From: Thiobacillus sp.
GTDB taxonomy: Bacteria > Pseudomonadota > Gammaproteobacteria > Burkholderiales > Thiobacillaceae
DNA: 64,000 bases
Direction of reading: 5' to 3'
Assembly: GCA_016124745.1 (NCBI GenBank)
Contig: WGNC01000018.1
Coordinates: forward strand, 152,745 to 216,744
Shown: positions 25,225-34,383 of the stretch, one piece after another
How the letters are laid out: every line of letters begins with the position of its first letter
How positions within the stretch are numbered: position 1 is the first letter of the stretch
The notes under the pieces: model-generated
What the model saw: only the letters and a program-made list of their open reading frames with translations
The model's database searches: none
What the model was told of the DNA's origin: nothing
Translations under genes and position numbers: made by a program

Positions 25225-28044
25225 ATGAATGCACCCGAAAACCTCCTGACGGATGACCACCTGCGCGCGCATGTCAAGCTGCTGGGCACCCTGCTTGGCC
25301 AGGTATTGCTGCAGTTTGCCGGCGAAGACGTGTTCGAGGCGGTCGAGACCCTGCGTCGCGGCTTTGCCGAATTGCAGCAGCAGGAAGACCAGCAGCGCCG
25401 GACCGAACTGATGAACATGATCGACGCCATGCCGGCCGAGAAGGTCGAGCTGGTGGTACGCGCCTTCTCGAGCTATTTCAAGCTGGTCAATGTGGCGGAA
25501 GAAAGCTATGCGCACCGCAACCGGCGCCGCATGCTGTCGCATGGCATGACGCTGTGGGAAGGCTCGTTCGATCGCACCCTTGCCGACCTCAAGGCACAGG
25601 GCATCTCGGTGAATACCCTGCAAGGCATGCTGAACCGCCTGCACTATGCGCCGGTGTTCACCGCACATCCGACCGAAGCCCGCCGCCGGGCGGTGATGGA
25701 GGTGATGCGCCGGGTGTTCCTGATTTGCGACCAGCTGTACAGCCCGACCCTGGGTGTAAACGATCAGCGCGAACTGGAGTCGCAGCTGGCTGCAGAAATT
25801 CAGGTGATGTGGCGAACCGATGAATTGCGCAGCGCCAAGCTCGAGGTGCGCGACGAAGTGCGTAACGGGCTGTATTACGTTCGGGAAAGCCTGTTCGAGG
25901 CGGTGCCGAAAGCGTACTACTATTTCGAGAAGGCCTTGCGCAAGCATTACGGGGTGAACGCCGACGGTGTCTGTCCGATCAATCTGCCAAGCTTCATCCG
26001 CTTCGGCTCATGGATAGGTGGCGACCGCGACGGCAACCCCTTCGTGACGGCGGACGTCACCGAGTGGACGGTGCATACGCAAATGCGGGAAGCGCTCGAT
26101 CAGTATCGGGCGCGCGTCCTTGATCTGCGGCAGACGCTCACGCACAGCAGCGGTTGGTGCACCCCTTCCGCACCTTTCCTGGAACGCCTGGCGGAATACG
26201 AGGCCGAGTATGGCGATCAGGTGTTCCGCGGAACGGCCGTGCAGCTCTACAGCCGCGAACCCTATCGCCGCATGGCGGCCATGATGCTGGCGCGGCTGGA
26301 CGCGAATCTGTCCTATGTCCGCCAGTGCCTGGCCGATGTGCCGAGCTTCACCTCGCACCTCGCCTACGAAAATGCCGCCGCCTTCCTCGACGATCTCTAT
26401 CTGGTGCGCGACTCGCTGATCAGCCATGGCGACCGCATCGTCGCGATGCAGGATCTGCAGGCGCTGATCCGGCTGGTCGAAAGTTTCGGCTTCCACTTGC
26501 TGCAACTCGACATCCGCCAGGAATCGACCGTCCACACGCGCACGGTCGTTGCGGTGCTGCAGCAGATCGATTCCGACTTCGACTATGCGGGCGCCTCCGA
26601 GGCCGACCGCTTGCTACGCCTGTCGGCCTGGATCGGCCACATCGACCCGATCGAGGTCAGGGATGCCGACCTCGACGACGAGGCACGCGAGACGCTCGCG
26701 GTGTTCCGGCGCATGGCCAAGCTGCAGGCCGAAGTGGGGGATGAGGTCTTCGGCACCTATGTGATTTCGATGACGCACAGTGCTTCCCACGTGATGGAAG
26801 TGATGCTGCTGGCGCGCCTGGTCGGCTTGTGCGGCTACAACGGGCTCGACTGGATTTGCCGCATTCAGGCGGCGCCGCTGTTCGAGACGGTCGACGACCT
26901 GCAGCACAGTGAACCCATCCTCGACGAGTTGCTGTCGAACAAGGTTTACCGGGCGCTGGTGGCGGCCAATGGCAACCGCCAGGAGGTCATGCTCGGCTAT
27001 TCGGATTCCTGCAAGGACGGCGGCATCCTGGCGTCGAACTGGAATCTGTATCAGGCCCAGCTTTCAATCATCGCGTTGACCCAGCATTACGGGGTCGAAT
27101 GCCGGCTGTTCCACGGCCGTGGCGGCACGGTGGGCCGCGGAGGCGGTCCCACACACGACGCGATCCTGTCGCAGCCACCTGGCACGGTCAACGGCGAAAT
27201 CCGCTTCACCGAGCAGGGCGAGATGCTGTATTACAAGTACGGCAATCCCGAAACGGCCAATTACGAGATCGGCATGGGCGTCACCGGCCTGCTCAAGGCC
27301 AGCGCTACTGCGCTCGCGCAAAGCGGCGTGCGCTACCCGCAGGAATATCTGGACCGCATGAGCGCCATTGCCGAGGCAGGCGAGCAGTCCTACCGTGCGC
27401 TGATCGGGATGCCGGGCTTCATCGACTATTTCTACGAGAGCACCCCGGTCAGCGAAATCGGTCTGCTCAACATCGGCAGCCGCCCGTCGCATCGCAAGAA
27501 GGCCGACCGCTCGTTGGGATCAATCCGCGCCATTCCCTGGGTGTTCGGCTGGGCGCAGTCGCGCCATACGCTGCCCGCCTGGTACGGCATTGGCAGCGCG
27601 CTTCAGCATTTCATCGGCAGCCAGCCGGATGCACTGGCGCAACTGCAGGCGATGTACCGCGAGTGGCCGTTCTTCCGCAGCCTGCTGTCCAACGTGCAGA
27701 TAGCATTGACCAAGGCCGACATGGAAATCGCGGAGGAGTATGCACGCCTGTGCGATCACCCCAACACCATGACGGTCTATCGCTCTATCGCCGACGAATA
27801 CGCCCGCACTGTGGCGTGCGTCAAACAGGTTGCCCGAATCGAGTCCCTGCTGGAGGACAATCAGCTTCTGAGCCTGTCGATCTCGCGCAGGCGTCCCTAT
27901 CTCGATCCCATCAACCATATCCAGGTCCGCATGCTGAAGCGATATCGCTCCGAGACAGTGTGGGAGTCGGAGCAGGACAACTGGCTGACACCGCTCAAGC
28001 GCTCGATCAATGCCATCGCTGCCGGGATGCGCAACACCGGATGA
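25225..28044 (+). CDS. ppc: Phosphoenolpyruvate carboxylase
   Basis: This 939-aa protein has the catalytic His segment FTAHPTEARRRAV, the glycine-rich GGDRDGNPFVT, GRGGTVGRGGGPTHDAILSQP and the C-terminal end IAAGMRNTG of bacterial Ppc. It makes oxaloacetate from PEP and bicarbonate to refill the TCA cycle. Its stop overlaps the next gene's start (ATGA). Confidence 0.98.
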   Translation: MNAPENLLTDDHLRAHVKLLGTLLGQVLLQFAGEDVFEAVETLRRGFAELQQQEDQQRRTELMNMIDAMPAEKVELVVRAFSSYFKLVNVAEESYAHRNRRRMLSHGMTLWEGSFDRTLADLKAQGISVNTLQGMLNRLHYAPVFTAHPTEARRRAVMEVMRRVFLICDQLYSPTLGVNDQRELESQLAAEIQVMWRTDELRSAKLEVRDEVRNGLYYVRESLFEAVPKAYYYFEKALRKHYGVNADGVCPINLPSFIRFGSWIGGDRDGNPFVTADVTEWTVHTQMREALDQYRARVLDLRQTLTHSSGWCTPSAPFLERLAEYEAEYGDQVFRGTAVQLYSREPYRRMAAMMLARLDANLSYVRQCLADVPSFTSHLAYENAAAFLDDLYLVRDSLISHGDRIVAMQDLQALIRLVESFGFHLLQLDIRQESTVHTRTVVAVLQQIDSDFDYAGASEADRLLRLSAWIGHIDPIEVRDADLDDEARETLAVFRRMAKLQAEVGDEVFGTYVISMTHSASHVMEVMLLARLVGLCGYNGLDWICRIQAAPLFETVDDLQHSEPILDELLSNKVYRALVAANGNRQEVMLGYSDSCKDGGILASNWNLYQAQLSIIALTQHYGVECRLFHGRGGTVGRGGGPTHDAILSQPPGTVNGEIRFTEQGEMLYYKYGNPETANYEIGMGVTGLLKASATALAQSGVRYPQEYLDRMSAIAEAGEQSYRALIGMPGFIDYFYESTPVSEIGLLNIGSRPSHRKKADRSLGSIRAIPWVFGWAQSRHTLPAWYGIGSALQHFIGSQPDALAQLQAMYREWPFFRSLLSNVQIALTKADMEIAEEYARLCDHPNTMTVYRSIADEYARTVACVKQVARIESLLEDNQLLSLSISRRRPYLDPINHIQVRMLKRYRSETVWESEQDNWLTPLKRSINAIAAGMRNTG

Positions 28045-28619
28045 CCATGGAGAACGGTGTGCCGCCTCCTTCCGCCAATGAGCCGAAGCGTCGCGGGCTG
28101 GTTGTTTCAGTCGGTCTGAACGTCGTGCAGCTGGTGCTGATTTGCATCCTCGTCTTGTATGCCTTCATGCTGAACGTCGATTTGGGGGACGTGAAACGGC
28201 GGCTGTCGAAGGAAGTCGAAATCCGCCAGCAAACCGAGACCTATCTGGTCGAAACGCGTAATCAGCTGACAGACAGTCTGCATGAGATCGAGCAGCTCAA
28301 GGCACAACTGGCCTACAAGGAAACGGATTATCAGGCGACGGCGACGACCTTGCCGCCTATTCCGGTGGTCATCAACTTCCGCTCATCCATTCTGGGCAAG
28401 GGGCTGGTTGCAGTGATCCAGAACACCAGCGATCGCTATCTGCCCGTGGTGCTCAGTGTCCGCAACCCCTCCTTGTCGACAGCCAAGCGCTTCAAACTCG
28501 AGCTCGAGCCCAAATCCAGCATCGACTTTGGCCACCTCGAAGGCTGGCAGTTCGCGGCGGGAGACGAGCTGGGCCTGTATAACGACGGATTCGGCGCGCT
28601 GAAAATCACGGTGCCGTGA
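28041..28619 (+). CDS. Membrane-anchored coiled-coil protein of unknown function
   Basis: This 192-aa protein has a basic N-terminus, one transmembrane helix (about residues 21-43), a predicted coiled coil with heptad-like VKRRLSKEVEIRQQTETYLVETRNQL (about residues 50-88) and a C-terminal beta-rich domain (about residues 105-192) including GLVAVIQNTSDRYLPVVLSVRNPS. I do not recognise the family. ATGA overlap with ppc suggests translational coupling. A second ATG at 28047 is possible. The C-terminal domain would face the periplasm. Confidence 0.75.
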   Translation: MTMENGVPPPSANEPKRRGLVVSVGLNVVQLVLICILVLYAFMLNVDLGDVKRRLSKEVEIRQQTETYLVETRNQLTDSLHEIEQLKAQLAYKETDYQATATTLPPIPVVINFRSSILGKGLVAVIQNTSDRYLPVVLSVRNPSLSTAKRFKLELEPKSSIDFGHLEGWQFAAGDELGLYNDGFGALKITVP

Positions 28620-28641
28620 CCACCGGCTTGCCAAGTCCCGA

Positions 28642-28656
28642 CCTTGCCTGGCAAGG
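28642..28656. repeat. Short perfect inverted repeat before hemN
   Basis: CCTTGC-CTG-GCAAGG forms a 6-bp stem with a 3-nt loop. No T-run follows on either strand. It may be part of a weak terminator for the upstream gene. Confidence 0.3.
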
Positions 28657-28743
28657 GGCGGGCGCCCTGGCGAGGGCCGATCTGGATTTCAGGTCCGACC
28701 TATGATAAAAGACACCGGTATCCATAATATTTAGGGCCGCACG

Positions 28744-30111
28744 ATGTCGTCGACACTGGCACTGTTGCAGAAGTACAGCGTACCCGGTCCCCGTTATACG
28801 TCTTATCCGACCGCGCCGTACTTCCACACCGGCTTTGGCGAGGCCGACTGGGTCGAGGCGCTGGCTACACCGGCGCCGGATCGCGGGCTGTCGCTCTACG
28901 CCCATATTCCCTTCTGTGATTCGCTTTGCTACTACTGCGGCTGCAACATGGTGGCGACGCGCGATTACAGCAAGACCCAGCCTTATCTGGCGATGCTCGA
29001 CCGGGAGATGGCGCGCACCGCGCAGCTGGTCGATGGCAAGCGTGTCGCGCACCAGTTGCATTGGGGCGGCGGCACGCCCACCTATCTCAATCCGGACGAC
29101 ATCCGATGGCTGATGGCGATGATGCGCCAGTACTTCACGCTGGCGCCCGACGCCGAAATCAGCTGCGAGGTCGACCCGCGTGAACTGACGCGCGAACACC
29201 TGGAAGCCTTGCGCGAATCAGGATTCAACCGCGTGTCGTTCGGCGTTCAGGACATGGATCCGGACGTGCAGCAGGCGGTCAATCGTATCCAGTCGGAGTT
29301 GCTGATCCAGCAGGTGATCGACTGGTCACGGGAACTGGGGTTTTCCAGCATCAACCTGGACCTGATTGTCGGCTTGCCGAAGCAGTCCATCGAGAGCTTC
29401 AGCCGTACGCTGGATCGAGTGGTGGCGTGGGCGCCTGATCGCCTGGCGGTGTTCGCCTATGCCCACGTGCCCTGGATGAAGAAACATCAGCAACTCATTA
29501 TGGAATCAGACCTGCCGGATTCGGCAACCCGACTGGGTTTGCAGCAGGCAGTCAACGAGACACTGGGCGCGGCAGGCTACGTCAACATCGGGCTTGACCA
29601 TTTCGCCAGACCGGAAGATGAACTGGTACGCGCGCAGCAGAACAAGACCCTGTGGCGCAACTTTCAGGGCTACACCACCTATAAGAACAGTGACATTCTG
29701 GCTTTTGGCGCGTCCAGCATCAGCCAGACGGCTGACGTTTACATGCAGAACGAAAAGAACCTCAAACGCTATCAGGAGCGCATCGCCGCCACCGGACTGG
29801 CAGTCGAGCGCGGCTTGAAGCTCAATCGCGACGACCAGATCCGGCGTGAAGCGATCACCCGCGTGATGTGCGACCTGGAACTCGATTTCGCTGCGTTCGG
29901 CAGCGAGTGGGGGATTGTCTTTACCGACTATTTTGCCGACGCACTTGCCGACCTGCGTCCACTTGCGGACGACGGCTTGGTGACGATGGACGCCGGCAGA
30001 ATCAGCGTGACTCAGACCGGCAGGTTGTTCCTGCGCAATATCGGGATGTGCTTCGACCGCTATCTGAAGCAGGCATCGACGGATAAACCGCGCTATTCGA
30101 AGACGGCCTGA
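28744..30111 (+). CDS. hemN: Oxygen-independent coproporphyrinogen III oxidase
   Basis: This 455-aa radical SAM enzyme has the cluster motif PFCDSLCYYCGCN (C58, C62, C65, plus C67), the conserved GGGTPTYL and a C-terminal HemN domain ending RNIGMCFDRYL. It makes protoporphyrinogen IX under low oxygen. It fits an organism with heme-rich anaerobic respiration; the ccm and cbb3 genes nearby need the product. No complete FNR box was found upstream. Confidence 0.96.
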   Translation: MSSTLALLQKYSVPGPRYTSYPTAPYFHTGFGEADWVEALATPAPDRGLSLYAHIPFCDSLCYYCGCNMVATRDYSKTQPYLAMLDREMARTAQLVDGKRVAHQLHWGGGTPTYLNPDDIRWLMAMMRQYFTLAPDAEISCEVDPRELTREHLEALRESGFNRVSFGVQDMDPDVQQAVNRIQSELLIQQVIDWSRELGFSSINLDLIVGLPKQSIESFSRTLDRVVAWAPDRLAVFAYAHVPWMKKHQQLIMESDLPDSATRLGLQQAVNETLGAAGYVNIGLDHFARPEDELVRAQQNKTLWRNFQGYTTYKNSDILAFGASSISQTADVYMQNEKNLKRYQERIAATGLAVERGLKLNRDDQIRREAITRVMCDLELDFAAFGSEWGIVFTDYFADALADLRPLADDGLVTMDAGRISVTQTGRLFLRNIGMCFDRYLKQASTDKPRYSKTA

Positions 30112-30123
30112 TACCCTGAAATT

Positions 30124-30150
30124 GCAACGCGCCGCAGGGCGGCGCGTTGC
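30124..30150. terminator. Hairpin between convergent hemN and lipoprotein genes
   Basis: GCAACGCGCCGC and GCGGCGCGTTGC pair perfectly (12 bp) around a 3-nt loop. It lies 12 bp after the hemN stop and 21 bp from the end of the convergent gene, as expected for a bidirectional terminator, but a T-run is absent. Confidence 0.65.
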
Positions 30151-30171
30151 AGCTTGTGGTCCCTGGCAAGA

Positions 30172-30624
30172 TCAGGTTCGCGTTACGCGGGCGCTCTCTC
30201 CCTGTCCCTGAATCATGACCTTGTCGCCGACTTTCAGGTCGGGATCGACCGGCTGGGTCACGACGACGAGGACGCCGCTGTCCAGACGCACGGCAATTTC
30301 CGAGCCCGGTTGCGTGTCATATTTCTTCTGGACTTCGTGACCTGCAATGGCGCCCCCGATGGCACCCACGGCGATGGCCACATCGCGCCCGGTGCCGCCA
30401 CCGACGAGACTGCCGAGTAAGCCACCGCCCACCCCACCCAGAACGGCCCCTACACCCGGGTGTTTTTCATCGGAGATGGTGGTTGGCGTGATCTTCTCGA
30501 CAACACCGTAGAGGATGGTCTGCATACCCGTCTGGGCTGGTGCCGGTTCGTTCGACGCGCAGCCTGCGAAGGTCATGGCAAGGAACAGGGCGAACAGGCT
30601 GTTCAGGGACTTGCTTAGGCTCAT
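30172..30624 (-). CDS. Glycine-zipper outer-membrane lipoprotein (SlyB/Pcp-like)
   Basis: This 150-aa protein has a lipoprotein signal peptide ending in the lipobox FAGC and a glycine-zipper segment (GVGAVLGGVGGGLLGSLVGGGTG), then a beta-rich C-terminal part. The layout matches SlyB/Pcp lipoproteins of the outer membrane. ATG 30624 with GGAG just upstream begins the signal peptide; in-frame upstream sequence would overlap the next gene. It may be the last gene of the cco operon or independent. Confidence 0.87.
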   Translation of the reverse strand: MSLSKSLNSLFALFLAMTFAGCASNEPAPAQTGMQTILYGVVEKITPTTISDEKHPGVGAVLGGVGGGLLGSLVGGGTGRDVAIAVGAIGGAIAGHEVQKKYDTQPGSEIAVRLDSGVLVVVTQPVDPDLKVGDKVMIQGQGESARVTRT

Positions 30625-30679
30625 GGGTTTCTCCTGGTACTGATAAAAATGAAAAGGCTTGATGCGCTGACCCATTGGC

Positions 30680-30985
30680 TCAGCAGTTGCTGCACCCATT
30701 TTCATCGCCCTTCTTAGGACACCCTTCCGGGCGATTTCGGGGCGGAAGCGGGCAGCGATTGATCTCGTCCGCGCCCTGCTGGAAATAACAGGTCATGGCG
30801 CTGGAGGCGATGCCCAGCAACCAGAATACAAAGAACCCGATCGTATAGGCGGCGATGCGGTGTTCGATCAGCGCCTCGCCGTTATACATGATTTCCAGAG
30901 GGTCGAACACGGTGGTGAAGATGATGTCGGCCACCCCGGCAACAAGGAAGGACGGCCACAGAATGTGGATCAGGCGTTGCATCAT
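30680..30985 (-). CDS. Small two-helix membrane protein with Cys-rich tail
   Basis: This 101-aa protein has two hydrophobic helices (about residues 5-28 and 44-65) and a C-terminal tail with CPLPPRNRPEGCP and GCSNC, five cysteines in the last 35 residues counting CYF. I do not recognise a characterised family. It sits in the cbb3 assembly gene set, after the DUF3149 gene. Metal handling or membrane redox is possible but unproven. Confidence 0.65.
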   Translation of the reverse strand: MMQRLIHILWPSFLVAGVADIIFTTVFDPLEIMYNGEALIEHRIAAYTIGFFVFWLLGIASSAMTCYFQQGADEINRCPLPPRNRPEGCPKKGDENGCSNC

Positions 30986-31010
30986 GGCGAACTCCTCATC
31001 AGGGTGGAAA

Positions 31011-31145
31011 TCATTCGTCCGGGTCGTTCATTTTGCGCTTGAACCACACTGAGAAGAATATTGCCATGCCGATGATGAAAAGAATGGTGAACAGGCTCAG
31101 CAGCCCGATCCCGCTGTTGAACAATAGATTGAGTACGACGTCCAT
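31011..31145 (-). CDS. DUF3149-family membrane peptide
   Basis: This 44-aa peptide starts MDVVLNLLFNSGIGLLSL, has a single transmembrane helix (LFTILFIIGMAIFFSVWF) and a charged end RKMNDPDE. The pattern fits DUF3149. It is encoded 1 bp after fixH with an AGGGAGAC-type site upstream. It may take part in cbb3 oxidase assembly by position; function unknown. Confidence 0.7.
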   Translation of the reverse strand: MDVVLNLLFNSGIGLLSLFTILFIIGMAIFFSVWFKRKMNDPDE

Positions 31146-31146
31146 T

Positions 31147-31689
31147 TCAGTCTCCCTGTTGTTGAACGGATGTATCAGTGCCCGCCGCAATGATGACGGG
31201 CTGGCTGAACGGGGTATGCAGCACGCCGGACAAGCGCCAGGTCGAAGCGGCGTCGGCCAGTTCGAGGTGCCACTTGCCGGCATGCATGGCAGGCAACGCC
31301 ACGCGATAGCGATCGCCTCCTGCGTGCTGAAGGGTGAGGATCTGGTCCATGCCCTGACGTGTGGGGTGTGCCAGGGTCAGGATCAGATGATCGGGATAAG
31401 ACTTAAGGTTGCTGGCCAGTGATAGCACCAGCATGCCGTTTTCGGTATTCAGGGTGGCTGTCAGCTTGAGTGCGCGCGCGGTGTCTTCACGTGCCAGCGT
31501 CTGGTTGACGGCCAGGCCTGCCTTGTAATAATCGCCGACCACCAGCCCGTCCGCACTCCGATAGGCGATCCAGACGGTCGTAAGACCCGCGATGACCGCG
31601 ATGGCGGGGAGGCTCATGAGAAACCACGGCCAGGGTTCGCGGTACCAGGGCTTGCTTGTCGTCGCACTGAGCGTGTTCATGGCGGTCAC
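31147..31689 (-). CDS. fixH: FixH family protein
   Basis: This 180-aa protein has one N-terminal transmembrane helix (WPWFLMSLPAIAVIAGLTTVW) and a periplasmic beta-sandwich, with the FixH hallmark DGLVVGDYYKAGLAVNQTL. FixH/CcoH is needed for cbb3 oxidase assembly. The start overlaps the ccoG stop by 4 nt (ATGA); MNTLS at 31680 is an alternative. Confidence 0.9.
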   Translation of the reverse strand: MTAMNTLSATTSKPWYREPWPWFLMSLPAIAVIAGLTTVWIAYRSADGLVVGDYYKAGLAVNQTLAREDTARALKLTATLNTENGMLVLSLASNLKSYPDHLILTLAHPTRQGMDQILTLQHAGGDRYRVALPAMHAGKWHLELADAASTWRLSGVLHTPFSQPVIIAAGTDTSVQQQGD

Positions 31690-33116
31690 CGGTTGAAGAA
31701 CTTGGTCGCGACTTCTTCCCGGATACTGGCGTCGTCGGTGGCCTGGATCGTGAAGGTCACTTTGATCGAACGGCCCTTGAGCTCGGCCGGGTCGGCGATC
31801 AGGCTTACGGGAATGTCGATGGTCTGCAACGGGGCGGCGGCAATTTCCTGCGTGGCCGTGACCACCTTGAGGCCGTCGATGCCCTGGGCCCCGATGTTGT
31901 AGCGGTGGGCTGCATCGTCCTTGTTGATGAGTTGCAGGCGGTAGACGTTTTCGATCATCCCCTCGTCGGTTTCCTTCGACAGCGCCACGCGGTCACGCAC
32001 CACGTCGACACGAAGCGGGACGCGGGTTGCCAGGCTGTAGACGAAGGCACCACTGATGATCAGCATCAAGGCGGTGTAAATCAGGGTGCGCGGACGCAGG
32101 ACGTGCTTGACGATGCCGCTGTCCGGGTATTTCCCCTTCACCACGTTTTCCGTCGTGTAGCGGATCAGGCCGCGCGGATAGCCCATCTTGTCCATGATCT
32201 GGTCGCAGCCGTCGATACAGGCGGCGCAGCCGATGCATTCGTATTGCAGGCCGTTGCGGATATCGATGCCTGTCGGGCAGACTTGTACGCAGACGCCGCA
32301 GTCGACGCAGGTGCCGAGGCCGGCTGCCTTGTAATCGACTTTCTTGCCGCGCGGACCGCGCGGCTCCCCGATTGACTCATCGTAGGTGACGGTCAGCGTG
32401 TCGGAGTCGAACATGACGCTCTGGAAGCGTGCGTAGGGACACATGTATTTGCAAACCTGCTCGCGCATGAAGCCGGCGTTGCCCCAGGTGGCAAAGGCGT
32501 AGAACAGGATCCAGAAGCTTTCCCAGGGGCCGAGGCTGGCGCTGGCGATTCCGGCAGCCAGTTCCTTGATGGGCGTGAAATAGCCGACGAAGGTGAAGCC
32601 CGTCCACAAGGCCAAGGCAAACCACGCGACATGCTTGAGACCACGCTTCCTGAGCTTGACGGCGTTCCACGGCGACTTGTCGAGCTTCTTGCGCGCGAGG
32701 TGGTCGCCTTCGAGCCACTCTTCAATCCACATGAACACTTCGGTGTAGACAGTTTGTGGGCAGGCGTAGCCGCACCACAATCGCCCGGCCACCGCAGTGA
32801 ACAGGAACAGCCCCAACGCCGACAGGATCAGGATGCCGGTCAGATAAATGAAATCCTGCGGCCAGAACACCAGGCCGAAGATGTAGAACTTGCGCGCGGC
32901 CAGATCGAACAGCACCGCCTGGCGGTTGTCCCATTGCAGCCAGGGCAGGCCGTAGTACAGGGTTTGGGTGAAGAGCACCAGCGCGATGCGCCAGTTCGCG
33001 AACACGCCATGCACGGCGCGTGGCTGAATTTTTTGCCGGATTGCGTAGAGTTGCTGCTCGACGGGCGCTTCTGCTGCAGGCTCCGTGGAGTTGGGGGATG
33101 GGTTGTCGGTGGCCAT
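31686..33116 (-). CDS. ccoG: Cytochrome c oxidase accessory protein CcoG (FixG/RdxA)
   Basis: This 476-aa membrane protein has several transmembrane helices and a dicluster ferredoxin region CVDCGVCVQVCPTGIDI...CIGCAACIDGCD, which can hold two [4Fe-4S] clusters. A C-terminal Ig-like domain follows the last helix. An additional GYACPQTVYTEVFMW motif is typical of the NapH/CcoG family. CcoG is a cupric reductase used for copper loading of cbb3 oxidase. The gene lies 87 bp after ccoP. Confidence 0.95.
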   Translation of the reverse strand: MATDNPSPNSTEPAAEAPVEQQLYAIRQKIQPRAVHGVFANWRIALVLFTQTLYYGLPWLQWDNRQAVLFDLAARKFYIFGLVFWPQDFIYLTGILILSALGLFLFTAVAGRLWCGYACPQTVYTEVFMWIEEWLEGDHLARKKLDKSPWNAVKLRKRGLKHVAWFALALWTGFTFVGYFTPIKELAAGIASASLGPWESFWILFYAFATWGNAGFMREQVCKYMCPYARFQSVMFDSDTLTVTYDESIGEPRGPRGKKVDYKAAGLGTCVDCGVCVQVCPTGIDIRNGLQYECIGCAACIDGCDQIMDKMGYPRGLIRYTTENVVKGKYPDSGIVKHVLRPRTLIYTALMLIISGAFVYSLATRVPLRVDVVRDRVALSKETDEGMIENVYRLQLINKDDAAHRYNIGAQGIDGLKVVTATQEIAAAPLQTIDIPVSLIADPAELKGRSIKVTFTIQATDDASIREEVATKFFNR

Positions 33117-33203
33117 GGTTTCTATCGCGGAGTTTCGCGAGCCATCACCCGAAGAGGAAGGCTTGCGAAACTGACCGGGCTTGCGCCCGGTCGGGTGCCT
33201 GGA

Positions 33204-34211
33204 TCAAGGCTTGGCGGGCGCCTCCGTTGCGCCAGCATCAGCTGGGGCGGCATCGTCTGCCACCGGTGCCTCGGCTGCCGGTGCGGCCGGCGGCGTGCCG
33301 CCACCGAGGCCGTACACATAGGCTGCCAGCAGATGCAGCTTGGCTTCCTTGTTGGACGTGGTGCCCATCGTCTGACTCATGCCCGGCATCGCACCGTTGC
33401 GGCCCTTGGTGATGGTCTCGATGATCGCACCTTCGGAGCCGCCATAGAGCCATACCGAATCGGTCAGGTTGGGCGCGCCGAGCGCATGCATGCCGGTGCC
33501 GTCGGGCATGTGGCAGGCCGCGCAGTTTTCAGCGAACTTCGTCTGTCCGGCGGCGGCCAGTGCGGCGTCGTGCGGGCGACCCGAGAGCGACAGCACGTAG
33601 TTCGCCACTTCCTTGGTCCCGTCCGGGCCGAGTGCTTCGCCCATCGCCGGCATGACGCCTGCGCGGCCGTCCGTAATGGTGGCCACGATGGTGTCGGGTT
33701 CGCCGCCGTAGAGCCAGTCCTTATCGGTCAGGTTGGGGAAGCCGCGGGCACCTGCTGCGTCAGAGCCGTGGCACTGCGAGCAATAGGTCAGAAAAAGGTT
33801 CTTGCCTATGGCGAGGGCTTCGGGATCGGAGGAGACCGCCACGATGTTCTGTCCGAGAAATTTGGCATAGATCGGCTGGAACTTGGCTTCGGCCGCTTTC
33901 ACCTCGGCCTCGTATTCTCCCTTGGACGTCCACCCCAGCACGCCGGCGTAGTTGCCCAGCCCCGGCCACAACACCAGGTAGACAACTGCGAACACCAGGG
34001 TGCCGTTGAACAGGCCCAGCCACCAGCGCGGCAACGGGTTGTTCAGATCCTGCAGGTCACCGTCCCAGGTGTGCTCCATCAGCTCGGCCTTTTCGCCGGG
34101 TGCGAGCTTTCGGGTGGTCTGCGACTTGAGAAAAACCCAGGTGCCGATGATGCTCACCAGGGTGATCACGCTGATATAGATCGGCCAGAAGCCGCTTGTG
34201 AAGTCACTCAT
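33204..34211 (-). CDS. ccoP: cbb3-type cytochrome c oxidase subunit III (diheme)
   Basis: This 335-aa protein has two N-terminal helices and two c-heme domains with CSQCH (C144-H148) and CAACH (C230-H234). The C-terminal 40 residues are Ala/Pro rich. It passes electrons from periplasmic donors to CcoO and CcoN. Its ATG overlaps the ccoQ stop. Confidence 0.96.
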   Translation of the reverse strand: MSDFTSGFWPIYISVITLVSIIGTWVFLKSQTTRKLAPGEKAELMEHTWDGDLQDLNNPLPRWWLGLFNGTLVFAVVYLVLWPGLGNYAGVLGWTSKGEYEAEVKAAEAKFQPIYAKFLGQNIVAVSSDPEALAIGKNLFLTYCSQCHGSDAAGARGFPNLTDKDWLYGGEPDTIVATITDGRAGVMPAMGEALGPDGTKEVANYVLSLSGRPHDAALAAAGQTKFAENCAACHMPDGTGMHALGAPNLTDSVWLYGGSEGAIIETITKGRNGAMPGMSQTMGTTSNKEAKLHLLAAYVYGLGGGTPPAAPAAEAPVADDAAPADAGATEAPAKP

Positions 34212-34375
34212 TGCTTGTCTCCTTGTTTGCCTGGCGTGTCGTCTTCGATGAAGGGCAACTGTCCGTCTTCTTCAAAACGTTTCTTGTTGCCCTTGCTGTA
34301 GGCCCACCAGACGATGCCGATGAACACTACGACGAAGACGGCTGTAACGATGCCGCTGATGGTTCCGCTATCCAT
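34208..34375 (-). CDS. ccoQ: cbb3-type cytochrome c oxidase subunit CcoQ
   Basis: This 55-aa peptide begins MDSGTISGIVTAVFVVVFIG and has a single helix followed by VWWAYSKGNKKRFEEDGQLPF, the CcoQ/FixQ signature. It stabilises the oxidase complex. It fits exactly between ccoO (8 bp gap) and ccoP (4-nt overlap). Confidence 0.93.
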   Translation of the reverse strand: MDSGTISGIVTAVFVVVFIGIVWWAYSKGNKKRFEEDGQLPFIEDDTPGKQGDKQ

Positions 34376-34383
34376 TTGGCAGT

